Shown: positions 24,738-36,485, counted from the first letter of the stretch. The stretch is 64,000 nt of DNA from Euglena gracilis (GCA_039621445.1 CP154954.1:66050891-66114890); one strand, 5' to 3'. Translations and numbers: made by a program. Notes: generated from the sequence alone by a model not told the origin.

Positions 24738-24884
24738 CCCAAGATTCCAGTACCGGTCCACACGGGAGCGGTACATCATGAGGTCGCCCAGTGGGTGCTC
24801 CCAGAACAGGTCCCGGCGGCCGGGCAGGTCCATGCGACTGGCACACAGGCTGTAGTTCTTGGCAGGCAGGGCTCTATCCCGGAG
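24738..24884 (-). CDS. Well-bounded exon of an unknown protein
   Basis: One of the cleanest exons here: acceptor TTTGTTTCAG, donor CTTGGG|GTCAGG, 147 bp, phase 0 at both ends. It reads [40 protein letters not shown] and RVDRYWNLG. Third positions are strongly GC. It is charged and aromatic, probably from a folded enzyme-like protein, but I do not recognise the family. No neighbouring exon of the same gene was found. Confidence 0.65.
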
Positions 24885-24963
24885 CTGAAACAAACCACTC
24901 TGCCATGCAGAGGGGGGAAAGATGGGATGGGGTGGATGAAAAAAAAACAGAATGACTGAATCC

Positions 24964-25050
24964 ATGGATGGATGGATGGATGGATGGATGGATGGATGGA
25001 TGGATGGATGGATGGATGGATGGATGGATGGACGGATGGATGGATGGATG
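24964..25050. repeat. (GGAT)n microsatellite
   Basis: About 22 copies of GGAT/ATGG, with one GGAC variant near 25031. Confidence 0.97.
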
Positions 25051-25087
25051 AATCCTAAACATACCTACTACGCCAGACATACCTAAT

Positions 25088-25385
25088 TCACACCACCATT
25101 TGACCAGGTTTTGAATAGTGCTGAGCTCTTTAGGGAATTGCACGAAATGGAAGGCCGAAAAGACTAGCATTGCAAATTTTGTGTAATTTGTAAATTATAA
25201 ATAACGCGAAATTACAGTTTTGCCATTTACATTGACTTTCAGTGATTTTATGGTAATTTCTGAAATATTCATGAGGTTTTGAACAGTGCTGAGCTCTCAC
25301 GTGGACTTGCACGTAGGCCAAAAAGACTAGCATTGCAAACTTCGCGTTTATGAATAATTTGGTTTTGAATAATGCTGAGCTCTTA
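25088..25385. repeat. Repeated GAATAGTGCTGAGCTCTT segments
   Basis: The phrase GTTTTGAATAGTGCTGAGCT occurs at about 25107, 25277 and 25363, the first two followed by GCAC(G)...AAAAGACTAGCATTGCAAA. This is a roughly 175-bp tandem duplication abutting the large repeat block. Confidence 0.75.
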
Positions 25386-27488
25386 ATAAGCGCGCACCCA
25401 CCCCTTCATTGACCCCCCCATGTAAACCGGCCCACTCCATGGAGCTCTTTTGACTGCAATGGAAGGGATTTGTGCCCGAAACGGGGCGCCGGGGGTCGAA
25501 AAACGCTCATTTTTTGGCTCAAAAAAAGAGGTCTTCCGGGTCCGAGAGGCCAAAAAACATCGTTTCGGGCAAAAAATTTTTTTCGATTTTTTTCAACTTT
25601 TTTTGCCCCGAAAACGACCCAAAGTCAATGGGTTGGCGGCCCAGAACGGGGCGCTGGCGGGTCGCAAAACGCTCATTTTCGGCTCAAAAACGGTTATTCC
25701 GGGTCTGGGAGTCTCGGGCAAAAAAATTTTTCGATTTTTTTTTGACTTTTTTTGGCCAATAACGGAAGTCGGACAGTGGAAAAAGTGTACAAAATGGCCT
25801 AAATTGACCGAAAAACGGCTGTATCTCGGGCTAGGCAGTGAGTTGCGGGGAAACCAAAATACCGGTAGATAGAGCGTTCCGAGGGCTTCAAATTAGGTCA
25901 AAGGACATTTCCTTTGATTTGACTTCATTGTGGAGATATTTTGAAAATATCGATTTTTGGGCTCGAAATGGCAGAGTCCAAGGGGGTGGCTTATCCAGGG
26001 GGGGCGGGCAGATCCTACCCAGTTTGGACTCCTTCGCGCGTGAATAACTCGGGCCTGGCGGGGAGTTGGGGGTCAAACCCAGGTGATTCGGAAACTAGAA
26101 ATCCAGTCGCTCGCAACTGAAAAAAATTTTTTCGGGAACGGAGCCGGGATTATGGTGATAATCCGCGGTTTTCACGGTCTACCCAGGGGGGGGTGGGGGG
26201 GTGGGGGGAGGGGGGTTTGGACCCCCCCCTTTTCCCTAGTGGTAAGATTCGCTCTTACTCTAAAGAGATAAGAGCTCAGCGACCAGGTTTTGAATATTGC
26301 TGAGCTCCTTATAAGCGCGCCCCCACCCCTTCATTCCCTTCATTGACCCCTCCATATAAACCGGCTCCATGGAGCTGTTTTGACTGAAATGCAAGGGTTT
26401 TGTGTCCGAAACAGGAGGCCAGGGGGTCAAAAAACGCTCATTTTTGGCTCAAAAAACACCTTTTCTGGGTCCGGGGGGCCAAAAAACATCGTTTCGGGCA
26501 AAACTTTTTTTTCGATTTTTTAGACTTTTTTGACCCGGTTTTGGCCCAAAGTCAATGGGTTGGCGGCCCAAAACGGGGCGCTGGCGGGTCGAAAAACGCT
26601 CATTTTCGGCTCAAAAACAGTTTTTCCGGGTCCGGGAGGCCAAAAAACATCGTCTCGGGCAATTTTTTTTGGATTTTTTGGACTTTTTTTGACCGGTTTT
26701 TGACATTAAATTAATGGGTTGGCGGCCAAAACGGGGCGCCGGCGGTTCGAAAAACCCTCATTTTCGGTTCAAAAACAGCTTTTCCGGGTCCGGGAGGCAT
26801 TGCTTCGGGCAAAAAAAAATTTTCGATTTTTTTCGATTTTTTTTCGTCATTTTTGACCTGAAATGGCCAAAACGGCCAACTGGACAATATGGCCAAAATT
26901 GGCCGAAAAATGGCTGTAACTCGGGCTAGGCGGGGAATTCCAGTGAATTCAAAATACAGTTAGATAGGCCATTTTAAGGGCTTCAATTTAGGTCTCAGGT
27001 CATTTCCTTTGATTTTGCTTCATTTCCGAGATATTTTGGAAACATTGATTTTTTGACCCCGAAAACGTCCCAAAATGGCCCCTCAAACGGGTCAAAATTG
27101 GCCGAAAAATGGCGCGCCAGAACACGGGCCAGGCGTGTCCAGGGTTCGATATAAGGACAGGTGGGGGGGGGTGGTCCGGACCCCCCGCTGCGGGCCAGGA
27201 GGGGGGGGGGGGGGGGGGACACACCCCCCCCACCTAAACAGGTGCGCGGTCTGGGTTACCGAAAATTTTTGACCCCCCAAAACGACCAAAAGTACCATTT
27301 TGGGCACTTTTTGGGCAAAAATTTGCCAAAAATGCAAAAAATTTTCGGCGCGAAGCGCCGGAGGAAAAAATTGACCCTTTTTGGGGGGGTCCCGGAACCC
27401 CCCCGATGGTCGGTCCGGACCCCCCTGGCAGGTGGGGGGGGGGGGGGGGGGGGGGACACCAGGGTGTGACGTAGAGCTGAGCTCTTTG

Positions 27489-27712
27489 GGAGACCACCCT
27501 GGCCCGGCCCGGCCTGCCGGCGGCCCGGCGGCGGCGGCCCGGCCCGGCCCGGCGGCCTGGCCCGGCCCGGCCCGGCCGGCGGCCCGGCCCGGCCCGGCCG
27601 GCGGCCCGGCGGCTCGGCCCGGCCGGCGGCCCGGCGGGTCGGCCCGGCGGCCCGGCGGCCCGGCGGCCCGGCCCGGCCCGGCCCGGCGGCCCGGCGGCCC
27701 GGCCTGCCATGA
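27489..27712. repeat. CCGGCGGCC / GGCCCGGC low-complexity block
   Basis: About 220 bases of GGCCCGGCC and CGGCGGCCC words, nearly pure G+C. A shorter block of the same type is at 28721-28798, in the same position after GAGACCACC, so it belongs to a family H unit. Confidence 0.9.
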
Positions 27713-28172
27713 TGGTCATTGGTCATGATGGCCAGCATTGGTCCTGATGGCCATCATGGGTCATGATGGCCATCCGGGGTGATGATGGCCATCCGGGTCA
27801 TGATGGCCATCCGGGGTCATGATGGCCATCCGGGGTCATGATGGCCATCCGGGGTCATGATGGCCATCCGGGGTCATGATGGCCATCCGGGGTCATGATG
27901 GCCATCCGGGGTCATGATGGCCATCCGGGGTCATGATGGGCATGATTGGTCATGATGGCCATCCGGGGTCATGATGGCCATCCGGGGTCATGATGGCCAT
28001 CCGGGGTCATGATGGCCATCCGGGGTCATGATGGCCATCCGGGGTCATGAAGGCCATCCGGGGTCATGATGGCCATCATGGGTCATGATGGCCATCCGGG
28101 GTCATGATGGCCATCCGGGGTCATGATGGCCATCCGGGGTCATGATGGCCATCCGGGGTCATCATGGCCATC
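27713..28172. repeat. 19-bp minisatellite
   Basis: Around two dozen copies of TCATGATGGCCATCCGGGG, many identical, with a few variants (CATCATGG, GGGCATGATTGG). Each unit contains the palindromes TCATGA and TGGCCA. The core from 27780 to 28160 is almost homogeneous, so expansion is recent. Confidence 0.95.
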
Positions 28173-29269
28173 CCCCTGGCGAAACCACAAAATGGCCATA
28201 TCTCGGCCCAGGCGGGGAGTTGGCCCAAACCGCGCATACCGGTGGAAAGGGCGTCCCAAAGTTGTGGAATGAGGTACTCTTTACTTTTTCTCAACTCCCC
28301 GGCGTTTTCGAGATATTTTGAATTTTTCGATTTTTTGACCCCAAAAATGACCCCCTGTTGCCGGTCCAACAAAAGTTCTTTGAAAAAAAAACGGTAGACA
28401 ATTTTTTTGCTCGGCCCATATCTCCGGCCTGGCGCGGAGTTGCGGGCAAAGTGAGGGCTCTGGACAAACTAGGGACCGTCTCCTAACCTATAAGCTATTC
28501 ACTTTTCGGGTCCCGAAATCAGGTCACATCGATAATCCGCGGGTGCCCGGGCCTACTCAGGGGGGGGGGGGGGGAGGGGGCGGGGGGGAAGGGGGGGGTA
28601 GCGGGGGGGAGGTAAGCTTCGCTCTTACTCTACATAGATAAGAGCTCAGCGACCCCCCCCCACCTAAACCATGTACCAGGGTGTGACGTAGAGCTGAGCT
28701 CTTTGGGAGACCACCCCTGCCCGGCCCGGCGGCCCCGCCCGTCCGGCGGCCCGGCGGCCCGGCGGCCCGGCCGGCGGCCCGGCGGCCCGGCCCGGATGGT
28801 GGGTCGAAAAACGCTCATTTTCGGCTCAAAAACAGGCTTTACGGGTCCTGGAGGCCAAAAAACATTGTTTGGAGCAAAAAAAAATTTTTCGATTTTTTTT
28901 TTTTTTTTTTTACCCTGTTTTGACCTAAAGTCAATGGGTTGGCGGCCCAAAACGGTGCGCTGGCGGGTCGAAAAACGCTCATTTTTGGCTCGAAAACACT
29001 TTTTTCGGGTCCGGGAGGTCAAAAAACATGCTTTTGGGTGAAAAAATTTTTTTTGAATTTTTTTGACTTTTTGATCCAAAAATGGCTAAGTCCACTGGCC
29101 AGGGGGCGGGCCCCAGCCAGGGGGGGTGGGCATGGGGGGGGTGCGGGTCGGAAAAATTTTTTTCGCCCAAAAACACTTTTTTTGATATTCTGAAGTGAAA
29201 AAAAGTGTTTTTGAGCGAAAAAAATGTTTTTCAAAATTTTGGGTCCCGACCTGCCACCCCTCGATGAGC

Positions 29270-30032
29270 CTCCCTGGCGGCGCATTGGGGGTCCCCGAAT
29301 ACCCAAAACTGGCCCAAAATCGCACAACCAGACCCCGGGAACCCCAAAAAACGGTCAAACCCCCCCCCCTAAACTTAATGATTGACCCCTGGTTTGGGTC
29401 CCAACTCCTCGTCTAGCCCGAGATATGGCCAATTTACGGTTTCGGGCCCAAACAGGCCCGAAATGGCCAAAACTGGCCCAAAACCCCAAAACGACCATAT
29501 CTCGGGCTAGTCGGGGAGTTGGCCCAAACCGCGCATACCGATGGATAGGGCGTCCAAAAGTTGAGGAATGACGTCCTCTTTACTTTTCCTCAACTCCGCA
29601 GCGTTTTCGAGATATTTTGAATTTTTTTTTTTTTTTATCCCAGCCCGGCCACCCTCGAACCCCTGCAGGGGTCCCCGAATACCCAAAAATGACCCAAAAT
29701 CGCACAACCAGACCCCGGGAACCCCAAAAAACGGTCAAACCCCCCCCCTAAACCTAATGATTGACCCCCTGGTTTGGGCTCCAACTCCCCGTGTAGCCCG
29801 AGATACGGGCAAATTACGGTTTCGGGCCCCGAACGGGCCCGAAATGGCCAAAACTGGCAAAACTGGCCCAAAACCACAAAACGGCCGTATCTCGGGCTAG
29901 GCGAGGAGTTGGCCCAAACCGCGCATACCGATCGATCGGGCGTCCCAAAGTTGTGGAATGACGTCCTCTTTACTTTTTGTCAACTCCGCGGCGTTTTCGA
30001 GATATTTTGAATTTTTCGATTTTTTGACCCCA
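29270..30032. repeat. Tandem duplication, period about 381 bp
   Basis: Two adjacent copies contain GTCCCCGAATACCCAAAA, AATCGCACAACCAGACCCCG, AACGGTCAAACCCCCCCCC, ACTTAATGATTGACCCC and GCGCATACCGATNGAT, in the same order. The copies differ by scattered substitutions and short indels. This is part of family H. Confidence 0.8.
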
Positions 30033-30815
30033 AAATGACCCTGCGATTTCCCCGGAAAAAAAAACGGTAGACAACTTTTTTGCTCGGGCCATATCTCCGG
30101 ACTGGCGGGGAGTTACGGGTAACCGAAGTGTTCTGGAGAAACTAGGGAACCTCTCCTAACCTATAGGCTATTCACTTTGGGAGCCCGGAAATCCAATCAC
30201 ATCGTTAATCCTCGGGGGCCCGGACCTACTCAGGGGGGGGCGGGGGGGGGGGGCGGGGGCCCGGTGGTAAGCTTCGCTCTTACTCTAAAGAGATAAGAGC
30301 TCAGCGACGCCCTCCTTATATCAAACCCTGGGCGTGTCGGTGGCCAATGTCGGTGGCCAAAACGGCGAACGGGAGGGGTGATAGAGGGCCACCAGGGGCA
30401 CATTTCGTCAGACCGACACTTCTGGAAATAATGGACGTTTTCTCGAGACGTTTTCGAAAATTCGATTTTTTGACTGATTTTTGGACCCCGGCGAAATGGC
30501 AGAGTCGGAAGAGGGGAAGAGGAGGGGGGCGGGCCAATCTCACCCAGTTTGGACCCCTTCGCGCGTGAATAACTTGGGCCTGGCAGGGAGTTGGGGTTCA
30601 AACGGAGGTGATTCGGAAACTAGAAATCCAGTCGCTCGCGACTGAAAAAAAGATTTTTGGGAACGGAGCCGGGATCATGGTGATAGTCTGCCGGTTCCCG
30701 AGGTGGCCCCGACCTGGGGGGGGGGGGTGGCAGGGCAGGGGGGGTCTGACCCCCCCTTCTCCCCAGAGGTAAGCTTCGCTCTTACTCTAAAGAGATAAGA
30801 GCTCAGCGACCCCCC

Positions 30816-32096
30816 CCTCCTAGTTGGCTGATCCGGGACAAGACCGGCCAATTTTGGCAAGGTCGAAAAAAGGGCTCGGAAAACCTAAAAAAAACGTCCA
30901 TTTCAAATTTTAAAATTCGCTGGATAAGAAAAAGGCATGGCCAATCCAAACATGCACAAAAAATCGACCAATTTTGTACCGGTAAAATAAATATGGGGTA
31001 AGGTCCTCGAGCCCCCCCCCCCCCCAATTTCCCCCCTAATTGGCTAATGGGGGGGGTTTGGAGGGGCCTGGGTATCAGCCAAATATGGGGGGGGGGGGGG
31101 TGAAGGTACCAGGCTGACACATACGCCAGTGCTGGGGTCAACCAACTTCCAATCATAAAAAATCAGCAGAATGGCCACAGTGATAGTCCTCGGGGTAAGA
31201 CCTGACAAGTTGGCGGGCGTCGTGCCTTGTTTGGGAAACTGTTGGCGGTCGGTCAATTGCCCACCCCTTTCGTCTGTTTCCAGAAGAACAGGTGTAAATG
31301 TTTCGAACGTATGTGTGATAATTGCAAGGAATTTGGCCATTGCTGTGGACATTGGAACAAATGATGATTCACAATCTAAAAGCCTTTCTTTCTGTTCCTT
31401 TCTTTTCTTTCTTTCCACCAGGGGAGGACACTACCTGGACCCTCAAAAAACGCGACACAAAAAAAAATGCAAAAGGAAGCAACTAAATACAAATAAGTGC
31501 AAAAAAAACACACAAATTGCATGCGAAATCCTTTAGGGGCTCCCCAGGATGTACATTTTCTGTCAGAGAGGACTTCCAGAGAAAAAGTTCGGCTCCGCCA
31601 GGGAAATTTTTTCATTTTGCATAAAAAAAAAGCATTTAGTTGACCAAAAAATGCAGCTTTCAAAAAACACTAGAAATTCCTTGGGCAGCCAGTAATTACT
31701 GCCCCCCTGGGGGGAGGGCCCAGTAGTTAAATGAGGGGGGGGGTATTGCTTTTTAAAGCTGATGGGGTTTTTGACAGCAGTTTTTCAGTGGTTTTCATTA
31801 TTTTTAGGGGTAGGATTAGGGTTATGGCTATTGTTCCGAAGAGTATCTGGGTTAGGGTTCGGCCGAAATTGGATACCTTGCCAAATCAGATTTCAGAACT
31901 TTCTATGTTAGAATTCTCGAGAAACTTTGGTTGAAAACAAAACAAAAAAAAAACACAAAATAAGCCTCCCCGAGAAGATGGCATTTAATAGGTAAGGGCC
32001 GGGAGGTGCTTAGACAAGGGTGGTGCTTACAGGGGTGGTGCTTGGACAAGGAAGCATTTTTGCATGTACCCGACACTGTTTTTTTGCACATCCAAT
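30816..32096. other. Non-coding
   Basis: No exon recognised. Open frames near 31170-31400 exist on both strands without GC3 bias. TTAGGG-like words occur at 31815-31858. Confidence 0.4.
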
Positions 32097-32317
32097 TTAC
32101 ATAGCGTCAGCTGTGACATTGTCCCCGTAAGCGATGTTGAAGCAGAAATGGAAAATGGGCACCAAAAATATAACGGTGTCGTTATAGCTGCATTTATAGC
32201 TGCCCTGCGCGCCAGCCTCTATCTCGTCGGTGAAATCTAAGCAGACACCTCCGACACGCTTCGCCACTTTGGCCATCCATGGAAGCATCACCTTCCTCGC
32301 ACGTGGGTCACTTTTCC
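32097..32317 (-). CDS. Probable terminal exon, unknown protein
   Basis: After GTGCTTCTCCAG the minus strand reads KSDPRARKVMLPWMAKVAKR, VGGVCLDFTDEIEAGAQGSY and KCSYNDTVIFLVPIFHFCFN, ending YGDNVTADAM and a TAA stop at 32097-32099. The frame is 221 bp with mixed but often GC-ending codons. Its middle has one hydrophobic stretch (VIFLVPIFHF). I do not recognise the family. Exons at 33.7, 35.0 and 36.3 kb on the same strand could be upstream parts of this gene, but phases do not prove it. Confidence 0.5.
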
Positions 32318-33645
32318 CTGGAGAAGCACATGTGGAAAGGATGGTCAGTATGTGTTTCATGTGTGTATGCATGGCATCCTTGTGTGCATCTGTGTGGACC
32401 TGCGTGGGTGTGCATGAAGGCGTGAGAGAAAACTAACAGGCCTCTTCACCTCATTCCACAAGTCTGCCAGAGGGGTTCATAGCCTTGAAGCAAATAATGC
32501 AACAGCGAGCCATACAGACACGTATTTATCTGTGCTCGGGTTCAAAATTATGAACAATGAGAATCGCACTGCTTCTGTCCTGGACAGAAAAAATAAGCTA
32601 AATAAAGAACACACTTTTGAACAAACTGTCTACAATAAGCATCTACAACAGGAGGAACCACCAAAGTATGGTACATCCTACTCCGGTGTCCTCTCCAAGA
32701 AAAAAAATCATCATCCTACGAGGGCTTCAAGCACAATCTTCTTCAAGCTCAGGAGGAAACGGCCCGTGAAGCACAGCCCACACTGTTAGCATGCCTCTTA
32801 TTGGGTCTGAGGAGTCTGACAGCAGAAGTTGCACCTGAACCCCCTTAAAAAAAATTGCTTCACAATCCTGCTTGAAGTTTTGTCACTTTTGGCTGGAGAC
32901 TTATTTCATGCAGGTAACATGAGTGCAGGTGTGGTGGTCATTCTTGTTTTTCATAAGGTGGCGAGGCAGTGAGGATGCCACAAAGCAAAAAAAAATCTAT
33001 TTATTTTTTACTTTTCACCACTACTTTTTTGCAACAAAAAAAAAGCGGTGAAGGCCACCCAGTCAGCAGTGGCTCCAACCTGGAGCTGGTGAGAGGTGGT
33101 GGCTCATGCAGCAGCCAGCCATCCGTGGCAGGAGGGCCCAACGGTGTGCCCAACGGCATCAGTTAAAGAGGGGAAACGGAAGCGGCCCACTCACCACCCC
33201 AAAATTAGGATCTGGAGAATGGAGGCTTTTCAAAAAAATAGCTTGAGGGGTGGGGGGACATGTGACATCGGATCAACCTTTTTTTGGGAGCACATCTCAG
33301 AAAATCCCCTGGTACTTCCCCTGGTACTACAGCCAGGGTTGTGGGGGAGGGCGGTCCCCCCACCCACCCGGGGGGGGGGGGGGAGGGGGGCTGGGGGACC
33401 CATTATTTGGGGGTCAACGTTGGGGCCAAAAATAATCAGCGCTTCACCCAAAAAAGGGCCAAAAATGGCCTTTTACCCGCCTCTGGTGGGGTACTCGCAA
33501 GGCCCTTCGGGGTCCCCCCAGGAGGGTTTGAGTCCCCCCCGGGGTTGGGGGGTCCAAACTTAAAAAATCCCCGAATTCAGCGCAACACAAAGCAGCGGGC
33601 TGAAACCCCGGGAATGAAGGAGGCTGAAAGATACGGAGGGGGCAC
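32318..33645. other. Non-coding with one G/C-block element
   Basis: 33310-33560 has the look of the G/C-block elements (runs of C and G, GGCCAAAAATGGCC, TTAAAAAATCCCC end), but I cannot define matching ends. The rest is unremarkable. Confidence 0.35.
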
Positions 33646-33776
33646 CCCTGGCCCAGGTAGTCCATCCACTGGTCGGCCTCGTCCAGCGCCGCCTTCCCGG
33701 GCAGGGACCTGCCGCCTCCTTGGGGTGGGGGCCGCTGGTCGGGCGGTCCGCAGCCCCGGTTGAAGCGGGAGGCCAT
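33646..33776 (-). CDS. Possible first exon, unknown protein
   Basis: An ATG in a good context (GCACATGG, 33774-33776) opens MASRFNRGCGPPDQRPPPQG and then GGRSLPGKAALDEADQWMDY, ending near CCAGG|GTGCCC or one base later. Codons are strongly GC3-rich. No AG acceptor lies close upstream, so an initiator exon is more likely than an internal one. The family is unknown. Confidence 0.55.
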
Positions 33777-34967
33777 GTGCGACGGTTTCCCGCGTTGTTG
33801 CAGTTCAAACCCTTTTTGATTTTTTTGCGGGGTTTCCTTCTTCGTGCCAAAGACCAGGTACGTGTATGAATTTTTTTGAACGAGAAAACCGCCGTCTGGG
33901 GCCAAACGTCTCACGTGTCGTTTGGTTCGTTGCTGCATTTTTAGGTTCGTTGCAACGTTTGTGGTTGGTGATCTTCATTTGCTTCCCATCAGCACCTTCA
34001 GCCCCAATTGTCCACCCCCCCCCAGAAAACCTTCACCTGACAGGCTAGCCGGTAGCAGGGGGCCCTGACAAGACCCCAGACAAATTTGGCAAATGCAGAG
34101 GTCCAAGACAGGTCCTGACGAGGAGTATGGAGGCAGGGAGAGGAGAGGAAGAGGCATGGAGGCAGAGGACGGTTTTTAGAGGGGTTCAGGGAAACAGTGG
34201 GAGATCAAAAAAGGTTGGGGGTAGGAAGCCTGTTCGAAATGTCTTTCAAAGGGAAATACATGCCGGGTTTCAACCAAAAAAATGAGAATGTGAAAATCCT
34301 TAAAAAAATTTTCCGGAGACAGGTCATCGGGTACAAAAGCTGTGAGGACTCAGGTGAGCGAGCAGAAATGGCAGAGGATGGTTTCCGAAGGGGGGGGGGG
34401 TGCTGGTTGGCAATCAGTCGGCCGTGAGTCGTGAGTGGGGGTATGTGTCCAGGAAATGTGAGATATGATAGGGGCTGGAAAGCGATGGAGGGCGGGCGGG
34501 GCCGAATACTTGTTGATCAGACTGCCTGGAGCCCTGTGTTGTCCATATAACAGGGCAGGGAGAAAGCCTGAAAAGACTGTTCCAATAATGGGGCACACCC
34601 CTAAATTTTTTCATCAGCACTTTGTCAGTCATAATATGGCACAGGCATCTTCCACATTTTTTGGGAAGGCCACATTATTCAAGCTCTCAATTTCCGGATA
34701 TTAAGCTTGAATTTTCACTTAGACCACAGGGACCCCAAGTTCCGACGGCGAGCGCTTCGTCAATGTTTGAGGAGGGAAAAAGTAGCTATAAAGCGCCCAT
34801 AAACCAGGGTGGGAGCAGAGTGGAAAGAAGTGCCAATAACTGGGTCGAATGAGTCGGTGCCCTTTAATTGGGGGGGGGTCAGCCGCATCCTCTTCAATGA
34901 TTTGCTTCAAAATGGGGGTGAAGGAATGCACAGTTTGGGCCCGGGGAGGCCACAGGTGCCTGATCAC
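33777..34967. other. Non-coding
   Basis: Upstream of the possible first exon; no TATA-type promoter I would defend. No coding signal. Confidence 0.35.
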
Positions 34968-35053
34968 ATTGGAGTGCAGGAGGTTGAAGTGCTGGGACGC
35001 CACCTCCGCCAGCAGGTCGTATCCCAGCTCGTGGGCCTTGAGCACGCTGACGA
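34968..35053 (-). CDS. Exon of an unknown helical protein
   Basis: Reads VSVLKAHELGYDLLAEVASQ and HFNLLHSN, ending TCCAAT|GTGATC. The acceptor is one of two AGs in CGGCAGCAG. The peptide is alpha-helical with the spacing of a helical-repeat protein. Third positions are nearly all G or C. Confidence 0.55.
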
Positions 35054-35207
35054 CTGCTGCCGCCAGCCGTCCGGGTTGGAATGATTCCGTCCGATTTCAA
35101 ATTGCAGCAAACACGTGCAGGAATGCAAATTAAAAATTGGGACAGTGGGTGACAATTGGGACAATCAGGAAGAGGAATTAGCATCAAAGCAAAACATTAC
35201 CAGTACC

Positions 35208-35345
35208 GGGAAACTGTCACCTGGGTGCCGGGGACCCTGACAACTTTCTGCAATGACAGGTTGGCCGGTAATGGGGACTATGGCAGTTTCTAGGACGGGT
35301 CCCTGACAGGTTCTCGAGCATGACAGTTTCCAGGGGGTGGCAGGT
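35208..35345. mobile_element. Family E foldback fragment
   Basis: Contains GGGAAACTGTCACCTGGGTG, TGACAGGTTGGCCGGTA and GACAGGTTCTCGAGCATGAC, in the order of family E, but with extra bases and decayed ends. Confidence 0.6.
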
Positions 35346-35997
35346 TTGGGATAAGAAATAAACAACAACCAGCAAACCAAAAATCAAACTCACAAACAAG
35401 CTACCAAAAAAAAAAACTAAACTAACAAGCATTTTTTTCATTTCTGTCAGCACCGGTTTCTTTGAACGTGTGGCAGCACAATTTATTGGACACATAAACA
35501 AAAATCTTCAACTCGTTTTCAGCAAACAAATCACAAACCTTCATTTTCATTTCAGAGCTGAAACTTGTCTTACTTACTTACTTGCTTACTAATAATTGGA
35601 AAGAAACACAAGCAACAATGCAAAGTAACATTGTGGTTGTGTACAAAAGTATGCACAAATCGAAGGCATAGAAGTTGGTAGCCGTGCAAATTCTCTGGAG
35701 AGAAAATGTTGACCAACAGCATAGCCATTCTCCAGCAGTTGTCAACAAGAGGAGACAATTTGGGGGGGGGGGTACCATCCTCCCCTCAGAAAATGAATAT
35801 GGCCAAAAATGTTGATTTTTTGGGATGGCTTGCAGCGCCGGGCCAAAAAAATATCCAAAATCGGCCAAAATGAGGGTGTGTTCGCACCAGCAAGGCATCT
35901 GGCATTTTGGGGTTATGAAAAGGAAACCTCCGCCTCCACGAGCCACTGTTTTTCCAGTGGGTCCCTGGAGATCCCACAAGCACAGCGTTCTCATACC
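35346..35997. other. Non-coding
   Basis: A-rich sequence without recognised features, between two family E elements. Confidence 0.4.
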
Positions 35998-36120
35998 TAC
36001 CCCCCCCCCCGGGAAACTGTCACCTGACAGGTTGGCCAGTACCGGGGACCCTGACAGTTTCCCGGGTGGGACCCCGACAGGTTCTCGGGCATGACAGTTT
36101 CCTGGGGGGGGGTAGGTATA
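35990..36120. mobile_element. Family E foldback, copy 1
   Basis: A short element of about 120 bp. CATACCTACCCCCCCCCCGG then GAAACTGTC on the left is mirrored by GACAGTTTCCTGGGG and GGTAGGTATA on the right. The middle has GACAGGTTGGCCAGTACCGG and GACAGGTTCTCGGGCATGAC. The mirror extends into the ATACCTACC flank, which differs in the other copies. Confidence 0.8.
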
Positions 36121-36217
36121 CATACAAGTATACACGCGATTAACCCACAAAGAATCTGTGACCACCCAAAAAAAATGCCATTTTGAGAGTCTTTACTTTG
36201 ATCTGAAATGCGACAAC

Positions 36218-36325
36218 CTGAAGGGACGCTGTCGAGCATCACTGGGGTGGTGCTGAATCCAGCGATGCTGATGGCCAACAAACAGGTCAGCAGAAGCACT
36301 GGGATTGGAGACAGGCCTTCCAGAG
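36218..36325 (-). CDS. Exon encoding a membrane helix
   Basis: After GGGAGTTTTTCAG the exon reads LEGLSPIPVLLLTCLLAISI and AGFSTTPVMLDSVPS, ending TTCAG|GTTGTC. Both splice sites look good and the 108 bp end in phase 1. The first 20 residues form a transmembrane helix. The protein is unknown. Confidence 0.5.
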
Positions 36326-36485
36326 CTGAAAAACTCCCAGACATGCCTCGTTGGGTTGGATTCGGGGTGGTTATTTGGACTGGTTCTACAGATCCAAAAT
36401 TACTCTTTTTCTGACCCATCTGCTGCATTCCATGGCGAAGTGTGTGAATCTGTGCGGGGAAAAAAGCATCGGGCTGTGGGCATGC

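Larger units (their letters stand above)
25365..30815. repeat. 5.4-kb block of related repeat elements (family H)
   Basis: Many units share phrases: GGGTTGGCGGCCCAAAACGG, AAAACGCTCATTTTCGGCTC, TCTCGGGCTAGGCGGGGAGT and GTTTTCGAGATATTTTGAA. The units seem to begin with GCTGAGCTCTTA(ATAAGCGCGC) (25374, 26296) or TAGAGCTGAGCTCTTTGGG (27472, 28690). They end with a hairpin GCTCTTACTCTAAAGAGATA then AGAGCTCAGCGACC (about 26280, 28647, 30306 and 30809). The ends are therefore inverted repeats. No long GC3-biased frame is present; translated frames repeat phrases such as NGALAGRKTLIFGSK and are repeat translations. Confidence 0.8.

Noticed and set aside
27256-27738. Gly/Pro/Ala/Arg-rich frames
   Set aside because: Open in all registers because the block is almost pure G+C.
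27713-28172. CRISPR-like array
   Set aside because: The 19-bp units are directly adjacent without unique spacers, and the DNA is eukaryotic.
25450-29193. Repeated plus-strand frames with NGALAGRKTLIFGSK-like phrases
   Set aside because: They recur with the family H repeat unit in several registers, and lack codon bias.
26240-30815. Helitron ends
   Set aside because: A 3' hairpin is present, but no CTRR end follows, and the 5' end mirrors the 3' end, which fits TIR or foldback elements better.
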